41,246 nucleotides of DNA from CAIKOD01 sp035543455 (GCA_035543455.1 DATKKE010000019.1:1-41246); one strand, 5' to 3'. Shown: positions 9,789 through 18,599, counted from the first letter of the stretch. Notes: generated from the letters alone by a model not told the origin. Program-made: numbers and translations.

Positions 9789-10202
9789 ATGGCCGGGTAT
9801 AAACGTATTGAACAATGTATCGGCCGGTACATCGCGGATCATTATCATAACGTCGTTGAAGTCGGAGTCGGTTCAAATTTTACCGCCGCAGAGCTGATTT
9901 CACGGTCGGCAGTTAATATCCGGTGTACGGACCTGAAAAATCAAGATCCGCCGCCAGGTGTATTTTTTTTCACCGATGATGTAGTTTCGCCCGATATCCC
10001 TCTCTATGCTGAGGCCGATCTGATATATTCAATACGTCCCGCAGAGGAGATGATGCCCCCGCTCCTGGCCCTTGCACGAAGACTCAATTGCGATCTTATC
10101 GTGTACCATCTTGGTTTTGAGGGGTACAACGACGGGGGCGAGATACTCGATTGCGAGGGGGTTGTTATCCACCGTTATCGCAGAAAGGGAGATAGGAACT
10201 AG
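9789..10202 (+). CDS. UPF0146 family protein
   Basis: The 137-residue product resembles the archaeal UPF0146 family. This is a small Rossmann-like protein with a methyltransferase-like N terminus (VVEVGVGSNFTAAEL, residues about 22-36) but no established function. The acidic loop after the second strand (CTDLKNQ) and DLIYSIRPAEEM resemble an SAM-binding fold. Whether it binds SAM is unknown. Only 17 bases separate its ATG from that of amzA. There is no Shine-Dalgarno, and an A/T-rich element at 9753-9762 inside the amzA 5' end could be its promoter. It converges on rfcL, and the two stop codons overlap in the palindrome CTAG (10199-10202). Confidence 0.8.
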   Translation: MAGYKRIEQCIGRYIADHYHNVVEVGVGSNFTAAELISRSAVNIRCTDLKNQDPPPGVFFFTDDVVSPDIPLYAEADLIYSIRPAEEMMPPLLALARRLNCDLIVYHLGFEGYNDGGEILDCEGVVIHRYRRKGDRN

Positions 10203-11611
10203 AAAAGCGTTGACTGCTTTCCTCTGCCCCGCGATACCTTTTCAGGTTCCGGTGGAGGCGGGCACTGGCTTGTTTCTGCGGATTTTTCAGGACCTTGTTC
10301 CTGTACCTCCTTTTTTTCAGCCTTTTCTTCTTGTAATGCCGCTTTTTTTACCCGGATTTTTTCCCGTTTCTCTTCATCCTTCCTTTCTCCGGCTATCTGT
10401 TTCATGACGGCTGTCGCTTTAACCCGGTCATGTATAAGGAGCGTCAGCTGGTCTGTATCAAGATTGAATTCTCTTGCATACGAAAGAGATTCCTTTTCAG
10501 CGAGGATCGAAACCATGGAGAGATAACCGTCACGCACGTTCCGGCGGGACATATGCATCAGGTCCCCGAGTTTTCCGAGAAGTTCTGTCCGGGTAGTTTT
10601 CTGGCGTCGTGACGATGCCATTTTCTGCCATCTCCGGGGTGAATTTATCTTTTCATGAATTCCTTTTCCTCCGGCGGCAATGCTGGTTCCGAGCAGCATG
10701 CTGGCCGTGGCATATCGCCAGAGTGTGTAATACTGCTGGCGATACGTATTTCCGATATACTCATCGGCCCTCGAAAGGTACTGGTATGCCTCTGCTTCCC
10801 GCGAAGGTTCTTTCAAAGCCTTCAGATTTGCCTCCACCCATTGCAATATGGAGTCCGGAGTGTCATCGATTTCATAAGAGATCTTCATCAGCTCGTCCCC
10901 GGTCGTTCTCCCGAACACTGCGGTAATCAGCTGGAAAATGCTCGCCCGTTCGTCTTTATTTGAAGTCCGGACATCTGTTTCGTCAATCCTGTCTTTTCCT
11001 ATCGATGCGGCGTTGAGCATGGTTACAGCGGCCCGTACGTCCCCGGCGGCGCTTCCTGCGATATCTTTTAGAGCAACTTCTCCACACCCGATATGTTCCC
11101 GCAGGCAGATCGATTTCAGGTGCGGGACAATCGATCGGGCAGGAAGAGCCCTGAACTGGACTGGTTCACAGGCTGCCCTGATGTCCCCCGCAATACCGTA
11201 GAGATCATTGGCGATGAGGATAACAGGTTGTCGCGCATCCCGGATGATATCGAGTATGGCCTTCGCTCCCCCTTTGTCAGACGTTCCCTGAAGGTTATCA
11301 GCCTCGTCAAGGATGATCAACCGTCGTTTGGCACCGGTCAGGCTCCCCGATGTGCTGCCAGCCCCGGCAACCCGGTCTATCACCGCCTTGGTCCGCTGGT
11401 CACTCGCATTCAGCTCGAGGGTCTCCCAGTGCATATCGTGTGCGAGGGCATAAGCTGCCGAAGTCTTGCCGGTGCCGGGTTTCCCGTATACGAGGAGTGG
11501 TTTTGTCCCCCGCTTCCAGCCCATTGCCCAGTCAAGCATCTGGCGGACAGCGGTACCGTTCCCGATGATTTCGGAGAGATGGGAAGGCCGGTATTTTTCC
11601 GTCCAGTCCAT
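10199..11611 (-). CDS. rfcL: Replication factor C large subunit
   Basis: The 470-residue AAA+ clamp-loader large subunit loads PCNA onto primer-template DNA together with the small subunit, which is not in this window. It begins with the canonical MDWTEKYRP (RFC box). Walker A is GKPGTGKT (43-50) and Walker B LDEAD (101-105). The SRC arginine-finger motif of small subunits is absent, as expected for RfcL. A charged Lys/Glu-rich linker (about 400-450) leads to a C-terminal PIP-box-like end, KQSTLF. The start is set by the family N terminus. There is no Shine-Dalgarno, and an AT-rich element (complement of about 11634-11644) about 28 bases upstream suggests a leaderless start. Divergent from MMP2. 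Confidence 0.97.
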   Translation of the reverse strand: MDWTEKYRPSHLSEIIGNGTAVRQMLDWAMGWKRGTKPLLVYGKPGTGKTSAAYALAHDMHWETLELNASDQRTKAVIDRVAGAGSTSGSLTGAKRRLIILDEADNLQGTSDKGGAKAILDIIRDARQPVILIANDLYGIAGDIRAACEPVQFRALPARSIVPHLKSICLREHIGCGEVALKDIAGSAAGDVRAAVTMLNAASIGKDRIDETDVRTSNKDERASIFQLITAVFGRTTGDELMKISYEIDDTPDSILQWVEANLKALKEPSREAEAYQYLSRADEYIGNTYRQQYYTLWRYATASMLLGTSIAAGGKGIHEKINSPRRWQKMASSRRQKTTRTELLGKLGDLMHMSRRNVRDGYLSMVSILAEKESLSYAREFNLDTDQLTLLIHDRVKATAVMKQIAGERKDEEKREKIRVKKAALQEEKAEKKEVQEQGPEKSAETSQCPPPPEPEKVSRGRGKQSTLF

Positions 11612-11696
11612 GAGGAACGTATCGACGGTATATCAAATAAATTATGTCTGATGAGACCGAAGTAGCTACTGCATTGTTCTATTACCGGTGATATTT

Positions 11697-12698
11697 GTGG
11701 ATTACAGCTGTTCCACGGAAAAAATCGCACTCGCGGTCAGGGAATATGAGGGCGTGAAACGGAAGCATGCTATCGGAGAGATGGTCAAGGCAATCCGGAT
11801 CGATTCCCCCGAGGTGATCGCCTCGTTCGGGGAGGATGCCGCTGTAATCCGCCACGGAGATGAAGCACTGCTCCTTGCCGCGGACGGCATCTGGAGTAAA
11901 CTGATGGAAGCCGACCCCTATTGGGCCGGGTATTGTTCTGTGCTCGTCAACATCCATGATATTGCCGCAATGGGAGGAAAGCCCGTGGCCATGGTCGATG
12001 TCTTTTCGATCGCTTCGGATTCCATTATGAAGCAGGTCATCAAGGGGATGCATGATGCATCGCTCCAGTTTGGCGTTCCCATCGTCGGCGGCCACCTGCA
12101 CCCTGACACCCCGTACAGCGTTATCGATGTGGCTATCCTTGGCACCGCGGATGTGGATGGGATAATCTATTCTCATACAGCACGGGCGGGTGACAAGGTT
12201 ATCGCCGCTATTGATCTGTCGGGCAGAGTTCATCCTTCGTGTATCCTGAACTGGGACTCAGTGACAATGAAATCACCGGAGTATGTCCGCGCCCAGATCC
12301 GGCTGCTAGGGGAACTGGGAAAGACCCACCTCGTCACAGCAGGGAAGGATATCAGCAACCCTGGAATTATCGGGACCCTCGGTATGCTTCTCGAAGTGAG
12401 CAACAAGGGGGCATCGATCGATCTTGACGCCATTCCGAGGCCCGACCTGAAAAAGAATTCCATCGGCTTCGACCTGTGGGTCAGGATGTACCCGGGAATG
12501 GGATTCATTCTGACTGCTGACGAACATAATGCGGCCGAAGTCTGTTCCCGATTTGAGATGGTCGGTATTACGGCCCGGGTCATCGGGACGGTAGACAACA
12601 GCCACGATTTAAGGATAACGTATAAAAATGAGAGTACCCTGGTATTCGATTTTGCAGAAAACGGTATCATGAGCCTCTTCACCGGGCCTGGAGAATGA
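11697..12698 (+). CDS. Methanogenesis marker protein 2 (PurM/SelD-like)
   Basis: AIR-synthase-superfamily protein matching methanogenesis marker 2, a family found essentially in methanogens and relatives. Its reaction is unknown. PurM-like features are the N-terminal FGEDAAVI segment with downstream acidic LAADGIW, NIHDIAAMGGKP, and the glycine-rich GVPIVGGHLHPDT. These are equivalent to the ATP-binding elements of PurM, HypE and SelD. A GTG at 11688 is possible. I prefer GTG at 11697 because GGTGAT (11687-11692) is a good Shine-Dalgarno four bases before it, giving 333 residues. The stop overlaps the next gene's start as TGATG, indicating translational coupling with mtxX. Confidence 0.9.
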   Translation: MDYSCSTEKIALAVREYEGVKRKHAIGEMVKAIRIDSPEVIASFGEDAAVIRHGDEALLLAADGIWSKLMEADPYWAGYCSVLVNIHDIAAMGGKPVAMVDVFSIASDSIMKQVIKGMHDASLQFGVPIVGGHLHPDTPYSVIDVAILGTADVDGIIYSHTARAGDKVIAAIDLSGRVHPSCILNWDSVTMKSPEYVRAQIRLLGELGKTHLVTAGKDISNPGIIGTLGMLLEVSNKGASIDLDAIPRPDLKKNSIGFDLWVRMYPGMGFILTADEHNAAEVCSRFEMVGITARVIGTVDNSHDLRITYKNESTLVFDFAENGIMSLFTGPGE

Positions 12699-13447
12699 TG
12701 AAAAAAATCGGGATTGGTGCCCTGGATGACATCAAAAAAGTCATTGCCAGTATCAGAAAATCCGGTCACGGGAAAGAGATAATTGTTTACTGTAAACCTG
12801 GTAGGGTATCGGATAATGCGGGTGATATCGCTTATCATGAATCAATGTGCCCGGAAGAAGATCTCGTGGAGGATCTCAGATCAGGGATGCTCAGGGCTGC
12901 TATCCGCGGCACCTTGCCCGCGAACAGTACACTTTCGGCCCTCAAACGGGTCTTTGGAGTCGATCACCTGGAGAGGATTGCACTCCTTGAAACAGCTGAT
13001 GGCAAAAAATTCCTTCTTGCACCGGTTGGAGTGGATGAGGGCTGGTCTGTCGGAGAAAAAGTCATATTTGTAAAAAAAGGAAGGGAAATAGCCGGGAAGT
13101 TTGGCCTTACAGAACGGGTTGCGGTACTTTCAGGAGGTCGGATCGGCGATGTGGGAAGAAATGCACGGGTCGATCAGAGCCTCGCTGATGCTGAGCTTGT
13201 GGCGAGGCTGTCCGGAGCGGTTCATCGTGAGATACTGATCGAAGACGCAATTCTGGATTCCGGGCTGATAATTGCCCCCGACGGCATTTCCGGCAACCTG
13301 ATTTTCCGGACCCTGACATTCCTCGGTGCAGGAAAAGGTCACGGTGCACCGGTGGTAAATATCGACAGAATATTTGTGGATACTTCGCGCGCATCACCAG
13401 ATTACGTCAATGCGATAATGCTTGCAGATTCTTTGTCCAAACAATAA
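12698..13447 (+). CDS. mtxX: Methanogenesis marker protein 4 / MtxX family
   Basis: The 249-residue protein matches the MtxX family (methanogen marker 4), annotated as a putative methyltransferase-associated subunit and related in fold to phosphate acyltransferases. No reaction is established. Visible features are the N-terminal MKKIGIGALDD, a Gly-rich VLSGGRIGDVGRN, and a conserved C-terminal half with PDGISGNLIFRTLTFLGAGKGHGAP that resembles the acyltransferase active-site region. ATG at 12695 (one residue longer) is possible. ATG 12698 is preferred since GGAG (12690-12693) then has a four-base spacer. It is cotranscribed with MMP2. A perfect 8-bp inverted repeat (13442-13449 / 13467-13474) spans the stop codon. 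Confidence 0.88.
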   Translation: MKKIGIGALDDIKKVIASIRKSGHGKEIIVYCKPGRVSDNAGDIAYHESMCPEEDLVEDLRSGMLRAAIRGTLPANSTLSALKRVFGVDHLERIALLETADGKKFLLAPVGVDEGWSVGEKVIFVKKGREIAGKFGLTERVAVLSGGRIGDVGRNARVDQSLADAELVARLSGAVHREILIEDAILDSGLIIAPDGISGNLIFRTLTFLGAGKGHGAPVVNIDRIFVDTSRASPDYVNAIMLADSLSKQ

Positions 13448-13474
13448 AATCACGTTATCGGCATGCTTTTATTG
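13442..13474. other. Inverted repeat across the mtxX stop codon
   Basis: CAATAAAA (13442-13449) and TTTTATTG (13467-13474) are exact reverse complements with a 17-base loop. No U-tract follows, so this may be an mRNA 3' stem-loop rather than a terminator. Confidence 0.5.
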
Positions 13475-13590
13475 AAAAAACTGATATTTAGGGTTATTGG
13501 TATAGACAGCTACTATTCAGGGCCTGGATGATCAGTGACCCCCGCAGATGTCCCGGATGGGATATTCTGCGAAAAATTGGACAATATTTG

Positions 13591-13637
13591 AGAAATGTTT
13601 AAATATTTGGTGATACATTTTTGTTTGAGGTAATACA
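13591..13637 (+). promoter_or_regulatory. Histone gene promoter and ribosome binding site
   Basis: A TATA box TTTAAATATT (13598-13607) is preceded by a purine-rich BRE-like GAAATG. It lies about 25 bases before a Shine-Dalgarno GAGGT (13627-13631), which is 6 bases from the ATG. The predicted 5' leader is very short. Confidence 0.7.
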
Positions 13638-13844
13638 ATGGCAGATTTACCTATTGCTGCAGTTGTAAGAATTGCAAAGAAAAACGGAGCAGAAAGAGTC
13701 GGTAGCGATGCAGCTGCTGCACTTGTTGCAAAAGCAGAAGCATACATTGCTCACCTGACAAAGGAAGCAAACAGGCTCGCGCTCCATGCAGGACGTAAGA
13801 CGATCAAGGAAGAGGATGTCGAGCTGGCAGCAAAGTCAGCATAA
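13638..13844 (+). CDS. Archaeal histone (HMf family)
   Basis: The 68-residue protein is a complete histone fold with almost no tails: alpha1 (LPIAAVVRIAKKNG), loop 1, long alpha2 (SDAAAALVAKAEAYIAHLTKEA), loop 2 with the DNA-contacting RKTIK, and alpha3 (EEDVELAAK). HMf-type histones dimerise and stack as hypernucleosomes around DNA. The length and the HAGRKTIKEEDV motif are typical. It is a single gene with its own strong promoter and is A-rich in codon use compared with its neighbours, as often seen for highly expressed histone genes. It is not part of either flanking operon: mtxX ends 190 bases upstream and hisB converges on it. Confidence 0.98.
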   Translation: MADLPIAAVVRIAKKNGAERVGSDAAAALVAKAEAYIAHLTKEANRLALHAGRKTIKEEDVELAAKSA

Positions 13845-13942
13845 CTATCCCCCTTCTTCTGAAAAAAAAGTCACGGTTTATACCAAATCAAGGTGGCAGA
13901 TAATTTTACCCGGCGAGGGTAACCTGTTTTCAGAGTGCCTTG

Positions 13943-14524
13943 TTACAGCATCCCTTTCGTACTAGGTATAGAGGTACCATCCCCATACACGGAAACGGCC
14001 TGGCCAAGGGCAATACCGAATGCCTTGAACATTGCCTCGCATTTATGATGATCGTTCCGGCCTGCAAACATGATATGCGCAGTGATACCTGCCCTTGTGC
14101 AAAGGCTGTAGAAGAAATGCTCGAAAATATCTGCATCGATTCCGCCAATGGTTTTTCCAGAAAATTGTCCCTCGTAGAGCAGATATCCCCTGCCGCTGCA
14201 GTCGATTGCTACTGTCGACCGCGATTCGTCCATGGGAACAATCGCATGTGCAAACCGCCTGATGCCACGACCGTCGCCAATCGAAACCCGGATTGCTTCA
14301 CCGAGCACTATCCCGACATCTTCGATCGTATGATGACTGTCAACCTCCAGATCGCCTTTTGCAGTAACCGAAAGCCCGAATCGTCCATGTCTCCCGAATG
14401 CAGAGAGCATATGGTCAAAAAAGGGAAGTCCGGTATCTGCGGTGCATGCGGGCTGACTATCCAGATCGAGGTAAACCCGGACATCCGTCTCCTTGGTAAC
14501 CCGTTTTTGTTCAGTTTTTCTCAT
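13943..14524 (-). CDS. hisB: Imidazoleglycerol-phosphate dehydratase
   Basis: The 193-residue HisB catalyses the dehydration of imidazole glycerol phosphate to imidazole acetol phosphate in histidine biosynthesis, using manganese. Both metal-binding repeats are intact: DSHHTIEDVG (about residues 61-70) and NDHHKCEAMFKA (about 157-168). FFDHMLSAFGRHG near residue 35 is also canonical. This is the monofunctional archaeal form, without the phosphatase domain of the enterobacterial enzyme. Its ATG overlaps the hisA stop by four bases (14521-14524), so it is the last gene of the SAM synthetase-hisG-hisA-hisB run. Confidence 0.98.
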   Translation of the reverse strand: MRKTEQKRVTKETDVRVYLDLDSQPACTADTGLPFFDHMLSAFGRHGRFGLSVTAKGDLEVDSHHTIEDVGIVLGEAIRVSIGDGRGIRRFAHAIVPMDESRSTVAIDCSGRGYLLYEGQFSGKTIGGIDADIFEHFFYSLCTRAGITAHIMFAGRNDHHKCEAMFKAFGIALGQAVSVYGDGTSIPSTKGML

Positions 14525-15231
14525 CCTGCCGCCTCAATTGCATCCCTGAGTCTGATCCTGCCACTATAGAGTGCTGAGCCGAGAACCGCACCATATACAC
14601 CAATCTCCCGAAGACCATAAATATCCTCTACCCCGGAAATACCTCCTGCGACCGTCACCGGGATCGTGATATAGTCAAGCAGAGCTTTTATTGGAGGATA
14701 TTGTACTCCCTTCTCCAGCCCCTCGACATCCACATTGGTGTACAGGAGGGAACCGGCACCGAGTTGTTCAAATTTCTCTGCCCAGGTCAGATAATCCCCG
14801 GCGGTTTCCTGCCAGCCTTCAATGGTAATCTGGCCACCCCTGGCATCAACTCCGGCCATGATCCTTTCCTTCCCAAATTCATCGGAAAGCGATCTGATTA
14901 TTCCGGGTTGTTTGATTGCCAGTGTTCCAAGGATGACACGTTCAACACCCGAATCAAGCCAGCCCAGTGCATCGTCCCACGTTCTTATCCCACCGCCAAG
15001 CTGAATGCTCACGCCAGTGTCACTGATAAGGTCCCTGATCATCTCCACATTACGGCCGGCATTTCCGAATGCTCCATCCAGGTTGACGACATGAAGTGCG
15101 TCGGCACCCTCATCGAGCCAGCGGCGGGCGCATGACCGGGGCTCTCCGAAAAACGTTGCGCTTTCTCTCCGTCCCTGCACCAGCTGGACGCACCGGCCAT
15201 CGAGGATATCCACAGCAGGAAAGATCTTCAT
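14521..15231 (-). CDS. hisA: ProFAR isomerase (phosphoribosylformimino-AICAR-P isomerase)
   Basis: The 236-residue TIM-barrel enzyme catalyses the Amadori rearrangement of ProFAR to PRFAR in histidine synthesis. The two catalytic aspartates are visible in FPAVDILDG (D8) and AGVDARGG (about D126). The phosphate-binding loops are QLGGGIR and VAGGISG/LGSALYSG. The motif pattern fits HisA rather than HisF. HisG ends five bases upstream and hisB starts inside the stop, so translation is probably coupled. Confidence 0.96.
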   Translation of the reverse strand: MKIFPAVDILDGRCVQLVQGRRESATFFGEPRSCARRWLDEGADALHVVNLDGAFGNAGRNVEMIRDLISDTGVSIQLGGGIRTWDDALGWLDSGVERVILGTLAIKQPGIIRSLSDEFGKERIMAGVDARGGQITIEGWQETAGDYLTWAEKFEQLGAGSLLYTNVDVEGLEKGVQYPPIKALLDYITIPVTVAGGISGVEDIYGLREIGVYGAVLGSALYSGRIRLRDAIEAAG

Positions 15232-15236
15232 CGAAA

Positions 15237-16145
15237 TCAGCGAATCATCCGTTCAATCGACATGACGAGGATGTCCTTAGCCCCTGCCCTTTTTAAGAGG
15301 TTTATGAGCTGGTACACCCGTTCTTCGGCGACAACAGCATGGACTGCCACGAGGTCCTCCAGGGAAGCGACCTCCATCACGGTGGGTCCCGATAAACCAG
15401 GGAGGACACTCCTCACATTCTCGAGCGAGGACCGTTTCACATTCATCATCAGGTAACACTGGCCTCGTGCGTGGATAACGCTCTCGAGTGCGAGGACGAC
15501 CTCCTCGATCTTTTCCGATTTTTCGTGCGCCGAAACCGGGTTTGCAATCAACACGGTGCTCGTTTTAAGTACCTCGTCAAGTATCCGGAGCCGGTTTGAC
15601 CGTAATGTGTCGCCCGAGCTTGAAAGGTCGACAATCGCATCTGCAATACCCAGGTAGGGGGTGGCCTCGCATGCTCCCCCGACCTGGACGATATCCACGG
15701 GAATCTTGTGCCGTTTAAAATAAGAACGGGTTATAGACGGGAATTCTGTCGCAATTTTTGCACCTGCAAGATCCTGCACCGACTTCGCAGGCGACTCCTC
15801 CCCGACCGCCAGGACAAGAGTGGCTTTCCCTACCCCGAGATCGAGGAGCTGATCTACCTGGGACCCCCGTTCAGCCACCAGGTCCCTTCCGGTGATCCCG
15901 AGGTCTGCCGACCCTGTCGCCACGTATTCAGGAATATCTACGGGTCTTGCAAACAAAACCTCGATATGGGGGTCAGGAGTCCTGGAAATCAGCCTTCTCT
16001 GCCCGGAATCCAGGAGGTGCAGGCCTGATTTCTCCATCAGTTCCATGACAGGCTGCGAAATCCTCCCCTTATTCGGTATTGCCAGCCTGATTATACCTGG
16101 TGAACCGTGTTTGTCAGCTTGCCTGATCTGCTTTCCCGGTTTCAT
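15237..16145 (-). CDS. hisG: ATP phosphoribosyltransferase, long form
   Basis: First step of histidine biosynthesis: condenses ATP and PRPP, usually under feedback inhibition by histidine. About 302 residues, the long form: catalytic domain with LAIPNKGRI near the N terminus and PRPP loop DLSSSGDTLRSN. A C-terminal ACT-like regulatory domain follows (about residues 215-300, MMNVKRSSLENVRSVLPGLS onward), so no HisZ partner is needed. An in-frame start at 16196 would overlap the SAM synthetase gene by 44 bases. ATG 16145 lies 7 bases after that gene's stop and is preferred. The extra 15 or so residues before IRLAIPNKG remain unusual, so the exact start is moderately certain. Confidence 0.94.
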   Translation of the reverse strand: MKPGKQIRQADKHGSPGIIRLAIPNKGRISQPVMELMEKSGLHLLDSGQRRLISRTPDPHIEVLFARPVDIPEYVATGSADLGITGRDLVAERGSQVDQLLDLGVGKATLVLAVGEESPAKSVQDLAGAKIATEFPSITRSYFKRHKIPVDIVQVGGACEATPYLGIADAIVDLSSSGDTLRSNRLRILDEVLKTSTVLIANPVSAHEKSEKIEEVVLALESVIHARGQCYLMMNVKRSSLENVRSVLPGLSGPTVMEVASLEDLVAVHAVVAEERVYQLINLLKRAGAKDILVMSIERMIR

Positions 16146-16152
16146 CGTCCGA

Positions 16153-17355
16153 TCAGAAGGTCCTGATCTCGCCATTAATGACCTTTTCTGTAACACTGGT
16201 TACTGTCGCGAGGCCATCGTTGACAATTGCTTCCACATCGCGCTTCAGGGCAGCTAATTCATACCCTTTACACGGAAGTACCTGAACACTTGCCACGAGC
16301 GGGAAATCTATCGGAGTCCCTATCTGGGACAGGAGCCTGATATAAATCTCCTCAATCCCTTCCACCCTGGCCACGCAATCATTGGCCAGCTGGGTCGAAA
16401 GGATGTTGTAAATTTTCCCGATGTGATTTATGGGATTTTTACCGCTTGTGGCTTCCATACTCATGGGCCTGTTGGGAGTAATAAGACCGTTTGCCCTGTT
16501 TCCACGGCCTACGGACCCGTCATCTCCCATTTCTGCCGATGTCCCGGTGACGGTCAGGTACACGCTGCCCGAGGTTATATCGTCCGCCGTATTTACATGG
16601 ACGTCGATCTTCCTCTTCGTATGGCGCATGGCAACATTTTCAATGCGTTCTTTTAAAATTTCCTTGTACTCGACATACTCGTTTATACCCGGGCAATACC
16701 GGTCAACCATCGCACAGGCAATCGTCAGGGTGATCTCGTCCTTGTCCCGGAGACCCATGATTTTTATGTCCTGGCCGATAACCGGCATCTCCGGCCTCAA
16801 CGTATCGTCGATGTAATTGCTGGCGGCCATCACGATCGTCTCGACTTCCGAGAACGGTGCATGGCCGACACCGAATGACGTATCGTTTGCACGGGGGATT
16901 TTAGCCTCGCAGGGTTTGAAAACGTCCCTAAGATCGGTCGATCCGGTTCCGAGCCTGCAGTCGATTATCACATCACGCTCAAGGTTCAGGGTCGGCAAGG
17001 TGTCGTGGAGGTACCGGTGGGCCGTTTCAACGGCAATCGCATCGGCGGGAATGTGCCTATCCTCGAATTGTTTTGTTGCCCGTCCATCAAGAAGGACATA
17101 AATCGGCCTTATAATCTTCCCGCCTCCATATGCGGGAATAGATTCACCGGCGACGATCTCACCCTGATCGGTATTATGGTGGAGTATTGCACCTGTCTCC
17201 TCAAGGTAGACTTTACAGAGGGCCCTGCTTATCGACTCTGCAATTCCATCGGCAAGACTGTCGGGGTGACCAAGGCATTTTCTCTCGACGAGCTCAATTT
17301 CCTGTTGCTCGAGGGGGATCTGTCGTAATCCTTCAACTTTTATATTTCTCTTCAT
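16153..17355 (-). CDS. mat: Archaeal S-adenosylmethionine synthetase
   Basis: The 400-residue enzyme is the archaeal MAT type, sequence-divergent from bacterial MetK. It makes S-adenosylmethionine from methionine and ATP. Motifs seen: ERKCLGHPDSLADGIAE (about residues 24-40), HHNTDQGEIVAGE and AYGGGKIIRP, and near the C terminus GKNPINHIGKIYN. The start is supported by the family N terminus and by a Shine-Dalgarno GAGGG a few bases upstream (complement of about 17361-17366). An AT-rich TATA-like element lies near the complement of 17405-17412. First gene of the operon that continues into hisG-hisA-hisB, an uncommon pairing in my experience but without gaps. Confidence 0.97.
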   Translation of the reverse strand: MKRNIKVEGLRQIPLEQQEIELVERKCLGHPDSLADGIAESISRALCKVYLEETGAILHHNTDQGEIVAGESIPAYGGGKIIRPIYVLLDGRATKQFEDRHIPADAIAVETAHRYLHDTLPTLNLERDVIIDCRLGTGSTDLRDVFKPCEAKIPRANDTSFGVGHAPFSEVETIVMAASNYIDDTLRPEMPVIGQDIKIMGLRDKDEITLTIACAMVDRYCPGINEYVEYKEILKERIENVAMRHTKRKIDVHVNTADDITSGSVYLTVTGTSAEMGDDGSVGRGNRANGLITPNRPMSMEATSGKNPINHIGKIYNILSTQLANDCVARVEGIEEIYIRLLSQIGTPIDFPLVASVQVLPCKGYELAALKRDVEAIVNDGLATVTSVTEKVINGEIRTF

Positions 17356-17591
17356 TAAATCCCTCGTTTATCGGATATTCGATCATAATACAAATGATTG
17401 GAATTCATTTAACCATTTCCTTTGGCGTGCGACAAGATGTCTTGTTATCAGGTATATTAACCCTTGGAAGCCGGTCCTGTACAAATCGGGGCATCATACA
17501 ATGACTAATCGGATGATCAGATAAACATACGGGAGCTGGATCCACCCGAAGTCTTTTATCAGATTACCAGGGTAATGATCAGATACCTATC

Positions 17592-18599
17592 ATGAACATC
17601 CGTTCATTCCTTGTTTACCCGACAATTCTTATAATGGCCGGGATATTATGCGCAATACCCGTTTCCGCGGATTGTGCAGGAACTGGCTTGATTTCCGGTG
17701 AAGATCCTATTTCATTACACCTGGTCGCCCCGGGCTATTTCATAACCCCTGTTGGATATAATTGTCTGAATGGGCCGGTAATTACCGTTCTCGCAATAAA
17801 AAGTCCTTTATTCCGAAATACTACAGGCACTACGATATTTAACCGGGGGAGCAATATGCAGGCAACACCGATTACCGCACCGGGTTTTCGAGAGTCGACA
17901 ACCCTGATGGCGCCCCTGAAGACCTCATGGGCACCTGCGGGAACAATACCCCAGGCGGATACGGTACCAACCACTATCAAGCCCCTGACAATTCCCTCCT
18001 CCACAAAATTTCCAATCCCGACATCAGGAACACCTCTGTTGAAAACCAATATGTTCATTACCGGCCAGTCATCCCTGCCAAGAATACCATTTCCACCCCT
18101 GAACGCTGTTCCATCTCAGCCGGATGCGCAAAATACCCGGGAATATGTGAGTGATACTACACGAACTGTCGAACAACGGATTTTTTACTATACGAATATC
18201 GAACGGGCGAAAGCTGGAAAATCGTCATTCGTATATGACAGCAAACTGTCAGATATCGCCCGTGACGATGCGGTTGACATGGCCACCCGCAATTTCTTCG
18301 ATCATATCAACCCCGATGGCGAAGGCCCCACCGAAAGGGCGAAACGACATGGGTACGATGTCGAGAAAGACTATCATACCTATTATCGGATCGGTGTCGG
18401 AGAGAATATCGCGATGGTGCAGCATATCCAGGGCACTCCTGACGAGGTCGCCCAGTTCATCGTAAATGCGTGGATGAACAGTCCGGACCACCGGGAAAAT
18501 ATTCTTGATTTAAATGGTGCAGACTATACCAACCTGGGTGTGGGCGTTGCATACGATTCGGTAAATGATAAATATCTCGCCGTCCAGGAATTTTTCTAA
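17592..18599 (+). CDS. Secreted CAP (SCP/PR-1) domain protein
   Basis: The 335-residue protein has an N-terminal signal peptide (FLVYPTILIMAGILCAIPVSA, ending about residue 26). A low-complexity Thr/Pro/Ser-rich spacer (about 90-180) precedes a C-terminal CAP domain (about 190-335). CAP signatures are FYYTNIERAKAG, FFDHINPDGEGP, GVGENIA, and AWMNSPDHRENIL followed by LGVGVAYD. In bacteria and archaea such proteins are extracellular and of uncertain activity (possible protease-like or lipid-binding). Start chosen for the signal peptide; the upstream bases contain only a weak GGTAATGAT match to the ribosome. Monocistronic. Confidence 0.9.
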   Translation: MNIRSFLVYPTILIMAGILCAIPVSADCAGTGLISGEDPISLHLVAPGYFITPVGYNCLNGPVITVLAIKSPLFRNTTGTTIFNRGSNMQATPITAPGFRESTTLMAPLKTSWAPAGTIPQADTVPTTIKPLTIPSSTKFPIPTSGTPLLKTNMFITGQSSLPRIPFPPLNAVPSQPDAQNTREYVSDTTRTVEQRIFYYTNIERAKAGKSSFVYDSKLSDIARDDAVDMATRNFFDHINPDGEGPTERAKRHGYDVEKDYHTYYRIGVGENIAMVQHIQGTPDEVAQFIVNAWMNSPDHRENILDLNGADYTNLGVGVAYDSVNDKYLAVQEFF

